Assembly (NCBI GenBank): GCA_963576735.1
Contig: OY755175.1
Span: forward strand, 1,628,401-1,692,400
Source of the DNA: Bedellia somnulentella
Lineage: Eukaryota > Arthropoda > Insecta > Lepidoptera > Bedelliidae
DNA: 64,000 nucleotides
Direction: 5' to 3'
A program made the translations under genes and the position numbers. This document shows positions 45,401 through 54,851 of this stretch, one piece after another (position 1 is the stretch's first letter; each line of letters opens with the position of its first letter). Below the pieces are notes generated by a model, which was given only the letters and a program-made list of their open reading frames with translations, was not told the DNA's origin and did not search any database.

Positions 45401-45486
45401 TCCTTGTTTACAATGTTAATATTAATTGAAGGTGACGGCTTAAGGATGACAGGAGGCTCTTCTATTGTCTCACTTAAAAGTTTAAA
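42484..45486 (-). CDS. LINE ORF2: AP-type endonuclease and reverse transcriptase
   Basis: An open frame of 1,000 codons from the frameshift point inside ORF1 to TAA. There is no in-frame ATG until well inside the endonuclease domain; the first in-frame TTG is at 45288. Numbered from that TTG, the endonuclease shows SEHW (14-17), GGSAIF (44-49), VYRAP (87-90), GDFN (120-123) and SDHSG (179-183). The reverse transcriptase shows HSKIVPLLKSG, YRPISILPVMSKIFEKL, DLTKAFD (555-561), GVPQGSILGPFLF (611-623) and the catalytic FADD (643-646), followed by a thumb region with LQKRAIRAIYNL. The protein nicks target DNA and primes reverse transcription there. No stop or lost catalytic residue was seen, so the protein may be functional. 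The start region is translated only if ribosomes shift or reinitiate. Confidence 0.88.
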   Translation of the reverse strand, partial: FKLLSETIEEPPVILKPSPSININIVNKEGGSSGKIFKNRALQGDPQFKLVFQNTQGFSCKELEIELFLERYQIDCFCVSEHWLKNCELIFGFQNYNLASSYCRNSKACGGSAIFIKNSIKCKNREDIVKLSVEQVVEISCIELLNYFIVSVYRAPYSQNYERFESVMEDVLTKIFKSKKQLIICGDFNIDLLKDSTQKTRLMSLFQSFNLENLFLEPTRTKTCLDNVFTNAEFISKSVINKLKSDHSGLFVNFPHKAPDRKIIVKKRSITAFKVEKYINLISYKLPTSSINKNPNNSYNTFFKVLIDEFNKIFTIKDVTICNKFKFSEWATPGIYKSREILFDLYDQKAFSHNDEFIEYVKKYSKMFNKVCKEAKARYLSQRIKTSDNKVKTVWNIINTQTGKSKSCDQDFCIRSDRGLTTSNDVIACIFEKYFADIPFKTTEHLNSSATLAQELLQQNVAICKSIFNFKVVSPEDIIKVFKSLKLKNSEDIWGMSVKVCHNFIVIIAPYLAKMFNECISNGIFPDLMKHSKIVPLLKSGGDKNNPEGYRPISILPVMSKIFEKLMLNQLLLHFSSNNLFHPKQFGFTKGRSTTDAGVALIKHIFGSWELKNDAIGLFCDLTKAFDCADHNILFIKLGHYGIEGDALKLIKSYFSDRIQKVQIDKIKSSGTHVKMGVPQGSILGPFLFLVYINDLPFMVEKRSEIVLFADDTSLIFDVKRNSENIDDVNNAVSQIQTWFASNNLVLNAKKTKCIKFALPNVKSVDNEITLNNEKLPFTDSAVFLGIHLDSKLQWGPHISALAGRLSSAAYAVRKIRHLTDVQTARLVYYSYFHSIMSYGILLWGRAADVGSIFILQKRAIRAIYNLGSRDSLRELFKTINIMTLPCQYIYENIMYVRKNLKAFSKNCDRHTRSLRDNNKISIQKYRLSKINTSFMGLCVKFYNKIPDDILNLTEKKFKVIIKRSLHLKAYYSLNDYMIDETAWCHQGSIQDISRHTPIL
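45387..45464 (-). promoter_or_regulatory. Potential stimulatory stem-loop downstream of the frameshift heptamer
   Basis: On the minus strand TAGAAGAGCCTCCT (45464-45451) can pair with AGGAGGTTCTTCTG (45400-45387). This gives 14 base pairs, two of them G-U, with a loop of about 50 bases. The stem begins 15 bases after the heptamer, which is longer than the usual 5-9 bases. Pairing was checked by hand only. Confidence 0.45.
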
Positions 45487-46865
45487 TTATGGTCTCCACC
45501 ATCACATATTGTAAGTAAGTTTTCCCTTATATTAAATAAGGGAGGGTTCGATATATGATATGCTAATAATTTAGCAATGGTACGTTTTTTATTTAAGGGT
45601 ATGTATATAGTACCCGATCGTTGTCTTGAATAAGGTATGAACTTATTCACGTCCAGAGTAAAGAAAACGTCGCTTTGACGGCTGGTCATATTAAATATAA
45701 AATTATTCAACATATGAATATCATTATTATGCTTACTCATATAATTATATATATATGGTAAGGTACAAAACATATGAATATCATTATTATGCTTACTCAT
45801 ATAATTATATATATATGGTAAGGTACAAAATATAAACTTACATTTATATTTCTTTTGTATCTCTAAAAGCTGGCTAATGCCTTTCTTCAATATTTTTTTA
45901 TTTAATCCTATACTACTACCGAATAATATAACAATTGTAGTATACTCGTCATATTCACCCAAAGTAACTTTATCGATAATATAATTAAAGGGAGCACCAG
46001 TATAACAATAGTTTGTTACTGTCTGATGTATGTGATCATTTAATATTTCTCCGAAACGTAACCCCATACCATCGGAAAATATTATAGTTTTGCGAACCGG
46101 GGTGGTAGTGGTAGGGATGGATTGTTCTTTGTCTGATTGTAACGGCGGAGACATAAAGTTACAAGATTTTTCAGACAATTTATGACAATCCGTCTCTTTT
46201 TCTATTAGGTTACTTATATTCATATACCTTTTTTTTACCTCTTCCTGACTAGCAATCATATTTTTTAGTTGGCTATTTAAACTATCGATTTTTTGAATTA
46301 AATTTATTTTTTTGTAGGTTTTATTAATGTTTCTAATACTATTTTTAATATTTATCAGATTTTTCGTTGAGCTATATATGCGTTTATTAACTAATTTATA
46401 TTTCTTTATTTGCCTATGACTTAATGATTTTTGATTCGCGATAGAATTCAAAGAAGATATTGACTCCACTTCAAGTTCTGCGCATAAAGAAAGTGCGTGA
46501 GAGTCTTCATTTATATCTTTAAGTCTATGAAACTCTGATAATTGAGCGTGTGCCTCTGCCAACTGCTCATTAAGGATATAAATTCGCTCTACGGCTATTT
46601 CATGTTTAGCGCACTGATCTTCATGAGATTTAATTATTAGCTGTTGTTTTTCCAGCTCTGATTGACACATATCATAAGATTGCCGAAGTAACTCCACTTT
46701 CTCAACGAGAGTACTATTTTTTGATTTTAAATTACGAATAGTGATACAGTTTTCGTCACGTTCTTCTAAAAGCCTATTTTTTAAATCCTCCGCATCACTA
46801 AATTCTCTTTTGAGTTTTTCATACTTTTGTTCAGCAGCCATCCTACGAGTTGTTATTGATTCCAT
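45474..46865 (-). CDS. LINE ORF1: coiled-coil plus SGNH/esterase-like protein
   Basis: 463 residues starting at an ATG. Residues 1 to about 235 are charged and heptad-like, predicting long coiled coils. A Thr/Pro linker (about 250-257) leads to a C-terminal domain from about 258. This domain has a GDS-like start (IIFSDGMG, about 261-268), a hydrophobic strand ending FGSS (about 315-318) and further blocks resembling the SGNH hydrolase fold seen in the ORF1p of CR1-type LINEs. ORF1 proteins of this type bind the element's RNA; esterase activity cannot be claimed because the catalytic residues are not clearly kept. Residues 346-385 are a perfect 20-residue duplication caused by a 60-bp tandem repeat. 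The ORF ends with a heptamer that could shift ribosomes into ORF2. Confidence 0.8.
   Translation of the reverse strand: MESITTRRMAAEQKYEKLKREFSDAEDLKNRLLEERDENCITIRNLKSKNSTLVEKVELLRQSYDMCQSELEKQQLIIKSHEDQCAKHEIAVERIYILNEQLAEAHAQLSEFHRLKDINEDSHALSLCAELEVESISSLNSIANQKSLSHRQIKKYKLVNKRIYSSTKNLINIKNSIRNINKTYKKINLIQKIDSLNSQLKNMIASQEEVKKRYMNISNLIEKETDCHKLSEKSCNFMSPPLQSDKEQSIPTTTTPVRKTIIFSDGMGLRFGEILNDHIHQTVTNYCYTGAPFNYIIDKVTLGEYDEYTTIVILFGSSIGLNKKILKKGISQLLEIQKKYKCKFIFCTLPYIYNYMSKHNNDIHMFCTLPYIYNYMSKHNNDIHMLNNFIFNMTSRQSDVFFTLDVNKFIPYSRQRSGTIYIPLNKKRTIAKLLAYHISNPPLFNIRENLLTICDGGDHNLNF
45480..45486 (-). promoter_or_regulatory. Candidate -1 ribosomal frameshift heptamer T TTA AAC
   Basis: On the minus strand the ORF1 frame reads AAT TTA AAC TTT TAA. 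The heptamer T TTA AAC is in the exact X XXY YYZ phase used by known -1 frameshift sites. After a one-base slip, reading continues as CTT TTA AGT, which is the ORF2 frame. The ORF1 stop is one codon beyond the heptamer. Confidence 0.6.
45711..45830 (-). repeat. Perfect 60-bp tandem duplication inside LINE ORF1
   Basis: Two adjacent identical 60-bp units (45711-45770 and 45771-45830) keep the frame and duplicate 20 residues of the C-terminal domain. Perfect identity suggests a very recent event or an assembly artefact. Confidence 0.9.
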
Positions 46866-47230
46866 TCTACGATATAAGTCTTTGTTTATGAAACTAAAAT
46901 ATAAATACCGTAAAAAAATCTATAGCGAACTAATAACTTAGATAGCTAAATAATAAATGTTTCAATTATTCACACAAGCTCCGAAATAGCTATTCAATAT
47001 TACACTTACTTATACAGGCAAGTACCTAAGCGACACAATAAATGATATAATTACTATAACTAGACTATATATAACGACTATGACGACTATAACTAGATTA
47101 CTGCTTAACGAATGTGCTAAGTGATAAACGCGATAAACTTTTTCTGTATCTTAATATTACAAAGTTACAACATAACAAATAAATAAACGCAACAAAAACA
47201 CCAACAAAAAGAAAAAAAGAAAATTAATAC

Positions 47231-47796
47231 GGTAATGGAACCCGTGTTTTATTATTAAGTTTGCAGATAGAAAGTCTCTCGAACTAAGAACTTAGTAGTT
47301 GCGATCAATGACCTCGATAGAGTTGTGATGTTTTTGATTGACAACTATGTAATTTTATTGAATTGGCAGGTAATCAAATGTGAATTAAGTACATAAGATA
47401 CTTAGCTGGTTTACTCCGCCAATGAACTGGTTACTGGATGCGTTTTTTCTAACATATGATGTATGTTTTTGTCCGTTAAACCGTCACAATTTTCAATCAC
47501 TAATAAAGATGTATGCCACTATTGATTTCTGAGGTAACGTCGTTCAAAAGTGTTTAATTCTAAATTATTGAGACACTTATTTTGATTTTTCAAAGTTATG
47601 ATTTGACATTTGTATGACGAGCGCTCTTTTGTACTTATTCAAATGTGGGTTCATCTATTTACGAGGTGCATGAACATGGAATATGGGTTATGGTGAATTT
47701 GCTTATGGTTTCATAGTGTCATGACTTTAAAAAACACTACCACATTTATTTTCGAGGGTGTTGTTATGACTATTTAGAGATATTGGATTATTTCGA
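47231..47796. other. Intergenic, nothing recognised
   Basis: May include the true 5' end of the intact LINE. Confidence 0.4.
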
Positions 47797-48160
47797 CGTG
47801 ATAGCTCAATGGGTAGAACACCGGTTATCGTGCAAGCGACTAGTGTTCAAATCCCGGGTCGGGCCTACACCAATGTGTCTTTTCTAAAGACATATGTGTG
47901 GTTAATTTATCACGATTGTTAACGGTGAGGGAAAACATCGTGAGGAAACCCACATGGCTGAGTTGTACTTAGTCATGTGACAGTGTATTCGTACAAAACG
48001 GCGATAGGCCTGCCCCCTAATACGTGAGTACACTGTCCATGCAAAACGTGGGTACTCTGAACACCAGGTCACAAAGTCACGTGATGTTCAGAAGTATTGG
48101 TACCTCTGCCAACCCCTTCGGGGATATTCGGCGTGAACGTTTATGTTATGTTTATGTTAT
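47797..48160 (+). mobile_element. SINE-B, complete copy
   Basis: Intact A and B boxes and body, ending GGCGTGAACGTTTATG with TTATG repeats. Flanks share GGATTAT, a likely short target duplication. Confidence 0.92.
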
Positions 48161-48384
48161 GGATTATATCATGATTACTTGATGTGGATTGGCATTGCGG
48201 ATACCTCTTTTTATATTATAGCTATTAAAAAAGTGCATAATTGACGTGGACATATGTTATCAGTTTTTTTTCTATTAGTCTGAAACTAAGGGAATATGTG
48301 TTCATGGTAATAGTTGCCTATCGGTAGCTTAGGGCCAACATAAGGGTCTCAATCCCATGAAGTAATAGCTCACTATCAAAATGA

Positions 48385-48515
48385 AAATATGACCTGGCAC
48401 TCCTCTCTAGCTTCATTTAAATTCATCAATCTTTGCATACTATCCTTGCATTCTTCATACTTCATACTGCTTTTGAAAGGAAATTCCCTATTTGATCTAT
48501 ATGTATATATTTATA
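48385..48515 (-). pseudogene. Decayed RTE LINE fragment
   Basis: Matches the terminal RTE block (antisense of EVCQDR, MDVNEA and QIENV); the tail is lost. Confidence 0.55.
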
Positions 48516-49259
48516 TGTAGATAGATGTTTTTCTTCATATTTTAGCCATAAATACTTATGCATGACGTGACTTCTTCATATTATAAGATTATTGAAATTT
48601 GTCATCGCTACCTCTAGCTTTAACAATTAAAAAACTCATGAACATTTAATTTAAAACTCATTGTCATGATCATGGCCTAGCCCAGAATAAAATTGTCTTC
48701 CAAAATTCCTAAACAATTAACTGGGGCACTAAAAACTACTCAAAGATGTCTCCAGGAATTATACTAATTCCCAAACAGAGGCTGGTTATGAGTGTTAATG
48801 TGAACTAACACGGTATGATATGACCCTACTTAGCGGACGGGTGACTGTTCTTAGAAAATGTGGGTAGTTGGAAAAATATATGTTTTTTCGTTTCGACTTC
48901 TGTGGTACGCGATTGGCCGGATGTCAGGATAGGAAAAGGGATGGAGTCGCATTCGAAAGGAAAAGAAAACTGTATGTGTATAAAAGTACCCAAAAATATA
49001 TTTGTCTCGTCTCTACTCGAATAGACCAGATAAAGATAACCACTTTTGTATTAATAAATTGTGAAACAGAAACGTTAAAATTCTAGCTTTTAGTCAAGAC
49101 AACATTTTAGGATTATTTATTCATATAATTTGTAAAAGAAAAAAAATGATAATTTTGGCTGTGTTGACGTTACGACCAGTACTGACGGAAAAGTGGGAAT
49201 AGCACAAATTGAAACAAAGCATTCATGCTTAGAATTATACTTATCCATTTAACCGCATC
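48516..49259. other. Intergenic, nothing recognised
   Basis: No repeat or coding signal seen. Confidence 0.45.
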
Positions 49260-49272
49260 TATAAATATTTTA

Positions 49273-49894
49273 CTCTACTGGGAAGTTTGTTTAATAGGGA
49301 TGGAAAGTGTGCTGAAGATATCGAGAGAAGAATGAAAAATGGTAATTGCATTAATGGAGCTTTGAATAGTCTCTTGTCTAGTCAGTGGGTGTCCGAAAAG
49401 GCCCAAATGGCAGTGCATGATGCTGTTCTGGTTCTTGCGCTTATATATGGTATTGAATGTTGGGTGTGGCAAAAGAAGCATGAGAGCAGAGTGAATGCAG
49501 TAAAGATGAGGTCCCTCACAAAAGTTTGTAATGTAAGGTTATGTGATCGTGTGAGAAATATCGTGATTCGTGAAAGGTGCGGCGTGAGAGATGAAATTGT
49601 AAAAAAAGATAGAAAAACGAATGTTGAGATAGTTTGGGCACATAGAGAAGGTTAATGTCAGTAAATTGGTGAAAGATATCTATAGAGCCAATGTGGAAGG
49701 TAATGTAATTAAAGGACGACCACTGTGCTCAAAATGCCGGCGTCCGAAGTATGAAGAAAAAAAGAGCATGTATGAAAAGATTGATGGATGTAAACGAAGC
49801 TAGACAGGTTTGCCTGGATCGTACAAAGTGGCGATCAATAGTCTCTGCCTACCCCAATGGGAAATAATGGCGTGAGTATATGTATGCATGTATT
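49273..49894 (+). pseudogene. 5'-truncated RTE LINE insertion, frameshifted
   Basis: Flanked by an exact 13-bp repeat TATAAATATTTTA (49260-49272 and 49895-49907). Encodes LGSLFNRDGKCAEDIERRMKNG through SECWVWQ-like and RNIVIRERCGV blocks before frameshifts near 49600 and 49720. Ends in GGCGTGAGTATATG plus TATG-type repeats. Confidence 0.87.
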
Positions 49895-49907
49895 TATAAA
49901 TATTTTA

Positions 49908-50796
49908 ACAAGACCATTACTTAAAGCATATTTTTTTCAAGAGTGGAAGGCAATTGATAATATTTTATAGTGCAGTATTAGGTTCAAACCCCATATGATA
50001 TGGATAATTTGGTTTTTATTAATACCGACCTTTAATTTACATACGGATCTTCTTATTACAAAGAGTTATAGGCGATGTACATTATGCAAGGATGTAATAA
50101 CCATATTGTATTAATTCTAGTCTACTAGGCAGTCGACTCCACGCCATTCGTAACCTATAACTCCTATGTTTTTGACGCACAGTGTTCCATTAGCTAAATA
50201 AACCTGGATGAAGAGCGTGCGCCACTTAGCACCCACGTGGGATGTTTGTCGGCTTACTATCACCTTGTTTCACTAGTGGTTTATGACAAGATTTCGTGTA
50301 GGGATTAGGATCTGTTTTAACTAGGACTGCAGTTATGGGGGGTCGAAGAATTTTAGCTATGCTATTTGAAATTTTTGGTTTTAAAATGTCTAACTTGTGG
50401 TCAAAAGACTTGCTTCGGGATTTGGCGTCTAGAAGAGGGCAATAGTTTTTATAATGAATCGTGATGTTAGTTTTTAAGTCTTCGATGTTTAACATATGGG
50501 AATTGTAAATTGTTAATTATATCGTCGAGTAAGTAAGTATAAGTCGTTATTGAACACGTACTTTTCAAGGGGCTAACTCGATCTATGGGCGATATTATTA
50601 TTATATGGATAATCATAAAGTTGGGTTTAGATAATCACTATCCAATTTTCAATGGAGTCATACAATACGACAGGAGGATCTTGTGGTAATTATTTTTTAC
50701 TTAACACCATTCCCCCTCGACTCCCAAGTTGACTTTAAACTATCACATTCCTTGCCACTATTCATCCCACCAAACCATTGTTACATTTTTATAGAA
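49908..50796. other. Intergenic, nothing recognised
   Basis: An 89-codon minus-strand frame (50226-50495) shows no known motif. Confidence 0.4.
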
Positions 50797-50978
50797 ATAC
50801 TTACATACACTCACGCCATTTGTTCCCATTTGGATAGGCAGACACTATCGATCGCCCGCCACATATTACACGATCTTGGCAAACCTCTCTGAATTCATTT
50901 TCATACAAGCTCTTTTATATACAATACTTCATACTTCGGGCACCTGCATTTTTGAACACATTCTCTATTGGTTCATAT
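50797..50978 (-). pseudogene. RTE LINE 3' fragment
   Basis: Terminal 180 bases of the RTE family in antisense, from TACACTCACGCC to the QIENV block; moderately diverged. Confidence 0.7.
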
Positions 50979-51734
50979 GAAAATGTGATATATATTTAGC
51001 TAATATAACTTGTTGGCAGATACAAGAAACACTTAATAGTTAGTCTTTAAGAGACTATTGGGACGGACGTATTCTTATTATTTTCAAGATTTAATAGGAC
51101 ACAAAAACATAATACTATATTAGCATATTTACCAATTTCCTGTTAAAACAAACGTAATTTAAATCTCAAATAAAAAACGAAAAGTATCTTTCAAACCCCG
51201 TAAAGTTCAGAACTTGTCGACATAAACACAACGTTTTATGATGAGACAGTACAGTCAGCTCATCGTAAAGCTGGTTATATCCAGTATAACTTCGTTACAT
51301 TTTCATGTAAACATGAGTTCAACTTACTTTGGTTTGTTAGTTGTGGGTGTGGTCGACTGTACGTCAAAAACAATGGTAAATAAATAACGCAACTGGAGGT
51401 GTATTCTAAAAACCAGTCGCAAAATTTAAATAAGTTTCTTTGTAGACCGATGTGTTTTATTTTATTCCTCTCTTCTAAATATCTAAGTATGTACTTACTG
51501 GTTACTGGTTGCCAAAATCGAATCTTGTGACATGATACGTGAAGTTTTACATGAATATTATGATGAAGACGAGCATATATCTGTTACTTATTAACTTATA
51601 CCGAACTAATTTTACTTTTGCAATTAAGATAAGCTCTTCAGCGTTCAATCGCGAGTGCTTGAAGTCCTTGTAAAGAAAAAACTATTGTAAAATTGACTGT
51701 ATTGTGTAAAATTGACCTAATTAATTGACTTTTA
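50979..51734. other. Intergenic, nothing recognised
   Basis: No repeat or coding signal seen. Confidence 0.45.
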
Positions 51735-51885
51735 AATTGACGTATGAATAACCCACCATTTCCCATTGGGATAGATATGAACTTTTGATTATCACTGCGC
51801 ACTATCATGACAAACCTCTCTCGCTGCTTGCAAATCAATATTCACAGACATGCTCTTTTCTACTTTTCAATATTAAGAACTTCCT
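51735..51885 (-). pseudogene. Decayed RTE LINE 3' fragment
   Basis: Antisense match to the terminal block (CCCATTGGGATAG, then TGACAAACCTCTCTCGC). Directly followed by a plus-strand SINE-A tail. Confidence 0.5.
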
Positions 51886-51965
51886 AATGTGGCTGAAGAG
51901 TTTCTAGCTCCAAAGCCCGGCTTCGGGATTTATGGCCGTGAGTATATATATATGTATGTATGTTA
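51886..51965 (+). mobile_element. SINE-A 3' fragment
   Basis: Last 80 bases (AATGTGGCTGAAGAGTTTC to GTGAGTATATATATATG). Confidence 0.7.
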
Positions 51966-52298
51966 TATTTAAAAAGCGATAGAATTCAACAAAAGGTATG
52001 TGGCCCAGAATAACCACCCAGAACGATAAAGCCAAGCTTCAAAGAAGTCAGCAAACACTCGTGCGGTTTTAGTTTTGACACGACTTGTTGCTTAATTCCG
52101 AGATGAAGAAAGCTATTTATTTGCACATATATTTATTTAATGCTATAATTCACACTTTATTGACTGCAAGTAAATTAGGTATTGTATTAGTTTCCTGATC
52201 TATGTGTTGTCACACAAATTGTTAGTAAGTTCACATGATATAAAATGATCACTAAAGTGAACTTGAAAGTGTTATCTTAAGTGGAAGATTGCTCCAAT
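51966..52298. other. Intergenic, nothing recognised
   Basis: No repeat or coding signal seen between two SINE-A remnants. Confidence 0.45.
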
Positions 52299-52548
52299 TG
52301 CCGTTTGGTGTTGGCTCAAAATTACACTTTACCTATGTCTTCCCGTGAAAGTACGATGTGACCTAGAGATTCGGGGATATAAAATCCCTGAGTTATTGCT
52401 GGATGGCATGTTTAGGAACCTATTACCTCCTTGTTATTTCTGTTATATTTACAATTGTTTTTTAATTATCAATATACCAATGTGGTTGCGGAATTAGTCA
52501 TTCCAAAGCTAAGGCTACCCCTTCCTATTATTACAAGTATGTCTGTAA
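52299..52548 (+). mobile_element. SINE-A, strongly decayed copy
   Basis: Head GTTTGGTGTTGGCTCAAAATT and tail part CAAAGCTAAGGCTACCCC match; the middle is barely recognisable. Confidence 0.5.
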
Positions 52549-53129
52549 GTAAAATATATTATGCAATGATAGAATACTGTTAAATATATATTATTGTTGG
52601 TAAGAAATCAATGGCTAATACACTATCCAATAATTACCACAAGCAGTTTTATTTTAATTCTAATAACTCTAGGTACAGTATCAAACAAACCGAATACACA
52701 GGTGCTATTCCTTCAAGTCCACCACATTCCATAATCCTATCAATAAAAAGAGCACATCAATTCATACTGTGTTTAGTTTTATTTACGACGACGCCTCACA
52801 AAAGCTTACAGCCATGTAATGTCGTTGTTTGCAGCTTTAAGTCACACAATGGCTGTATAATTTATGGAGACATTGAGTGTTTTTCTTCGTAAAGCTGGAC
52901 TACACGCGTCATATTCTGCTAACTAGGAATTATGTTCATCGTTTCTAAGGTATCTTGGCATTTCTAATCTGTACTACTAAATGTGTGACTCAATGCTATA
53001 TTACTGGGTTAAGAAAACAAAAAATATTAGATTTATATATTTTTCATAGTTAGTGTGCGTGATAAAATTAAAGATAAAAAAGATATACGCAATTTCTTAG
53101 CAAGATTTAAGGTGCAGCAGATGATGCAA
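52549..53129. other. Intergenic, nothing recognised
   Basis: A 93-codon plus-strand frame (52611-52892) has no recognisable domain. Confidence 0.4.
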
Positions 53130-53295
53130 TTCATCTAAAGCTCACGTGATTTTTTGTTCAGAGTAGCAACTTTACGACTAGGCACAGCCCACGTGATATC
53201 GCCAGCTAATTCAAAACATTGTTACTCGATCATGTGCGCTTCTTCACGGTGTTTACCATCTAATTTAATGACCTTGATATATTAATCACACATAC
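53130..53295 (-). mobile_element. SINE-B, decayed fragment
   Basis: Loose match: CTCACGTGATTTTTTGTTCAG, ACTAGGCACAGCCCACGTGAT and TTCTTCACGGTGTTTACC. Confidence 0.5.
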
Positions 53296-53871
53296 AACTT
53301 TTGTGTACGAACTTTCTTCAACCACATTAACAATTAAATGGTAATAATTCACTGAAGTCAAAAGCAATCAAAAGATGAAATTATCTTAGACATCTAGTCA
53401 GATTGCGCATGCGTGAAATGTTATACTATAAAGACGTGTCTCTTGAAATAGTCTCTTACAAACCATCTCGCCATAACATAAGCTTTTTATTTGCTAACTT
53501 AAAACATGTGTGCCATTGGTCAGATTATGTCGGAAAATCGGGCTCGACAGCTTGACGAATCAAAATCAAACGTATCATATAACTCATTACTTACTCTCTA
53601 GTTAACTAATATTGGTAACAGAAAAAAATAACTGTTTTTTTATTGCCCAGTCGAATGGCAAATTTTAATTAGAGTACAAAACATATACTATACTGAGCTA
53701 TTGCGATCATAAATACAAATTCATGCGATAGTTGTCCGATGCCAGATATAAAGTTTTCGAAATCAATAATATTTATCAAAGTGATATCAAAAAATGCATA
53801 CTAACATATAACAATTAAAAAACCAAATCTTACAAATTCTTGGTTTTTTCTAAATATAACACACACACACA
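53296..53871. other. Intergenic, nothing recognised
   Basis: AT-rich; ends in a short AC repeat next to SINE-B. Confidence 0.45.
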
Positions 53872-54225
53872 ACGTTCACGCCGTTTATCCCCGAAGGGGT
53901 TGGCAGAGGTACCAATACTTCTGAACTCACATGGCAGCGCCATCTAGTGTTCAGAGAAGGTACCCACGTTTTGCTTAGACAGTGTACTCACGTGATAGGG
54001 GGCAGGCCTATCGCCGTTTTGTACGAATACACTGTCACATGACTAAGTACAACTCAGCCATGTGGGTTTCCTCACGATGTTTTCCCTCACCGTTAACAAC
54101 CATGATAAATTAACCACACATATGACTTTACAAAAGACAAAGTGGTGTAGGCCCGACCCAGGATTGGAACTCACGCCCTTCTGTTTTCGGGCGGGTGTTC
54201 TACCCACTGGACTATCATGTCGTCA
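53872..54225 (-). mobile_element. SINE-B, near-complete copy
   Basis: Full body from ACGTTCACGCCGTTTATCCC to the tRNA-like head, which has diverged at the B box (AGGATTGGAACTC). Confidence 0.88.
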
Positions 54226-54427
54226 TTTCTAAATATAACGTATAATTTAACATTTTTGTACAATAACTAAACGCATAGTTGCATAAACGTGGAACGAAAA
54301 ACTTAAAAATAAGTCGGCAACAGTGTCAAAAAGTCCGACTCTTGTAAGCATATTGAAATATTGTCTCGTAAAGCCCCATATATGGTTAACCGAGGTAGAT
54401 TGAGCTGTATGACGTATGGCTTCATTC

Positions 54428-54480
54428 TGTCTCTCGCGGGACTCGAACCCGCCATTCATCGTAACCGCAACACCATTTCG
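54428..54480 (-). mobile_element. tRNA-like fragment (B box)
   Basis: The minus strand carries GGGTTCGAGTCCCGC, a perfect B box with pairing T-stem (GCGGG/CCCGC). No matching acceptor or D arm was found, so it is probably a SINE head or pseudo-tRNA. Confidence 0.45.
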
Positions 54481-54600
54481 GAGAAAACAATCGCTTTGAT
54501 TATAAAAGGGAAATTTGTTTTGGAGTTTTGAGATACTAAATTATAAGTCGCCGTGGAATATGATTTGGTGAATTTTGGGTTCTTTAGGAATAACTTCAAA

Positions 54601-54851
54601 TGCATACATACATACATATACTCACGGCTATAAATCCCTTAACGGGGTTGCCAGAGCTTAGGAATGAGAAATTTCTCAGCCACTTTTGGAAATTGATTGG
54701 GGATAAGATGGTAATAATAAATGTTTTTGGTGACGGGTCTCCAACCACATCGCCCAAAAATCACTTAAAAAGCTCCTATACCCTTAGTCGCCTCTTACGA
54801 TCACCCACGGGTAGAAATGGGGTAGTGTTATTCTTAGCCGACACTACACAA
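54601..54851 (-). mobile_element. SINE-A, near-complete copy
   Basis: Full-length match from the TACATACA tail to CCGACACTACACA. Confidence 0.88.

Larger units (their letters stand above)
42284..47230 (-). mobile_element. Near-complete two-ORF non-LTR retrotransposon of the CR1/Jockey group
   Basis: A LINE read on the minus strand: about 360 bases of 5' leader, ORF1, ORF2, then a 3' UTR of about 190 bases. Its sense-strand 3' end is ATCTTTT followed by a T-run (a run of 20 A at 42292-42311 on the plus strand) rather than a poly(A) tail. Both ORFs are free of stops. The 5' boundary is not defined by a target duplication and is approximate. A nearly identical 5'-truncated copy of the 3' end lies at 25577-25826, so the family has been active recently. 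Clade (CR1, Daphne, Kiri or similar) cannot be fixed without a tree. Confidence 0.85.

Noticed and set aside
54428..54480. A possible tRNA gene with a perfect B box
   Set aside because: Only the T arm is convincing; D arm and acceptor stem are missing.
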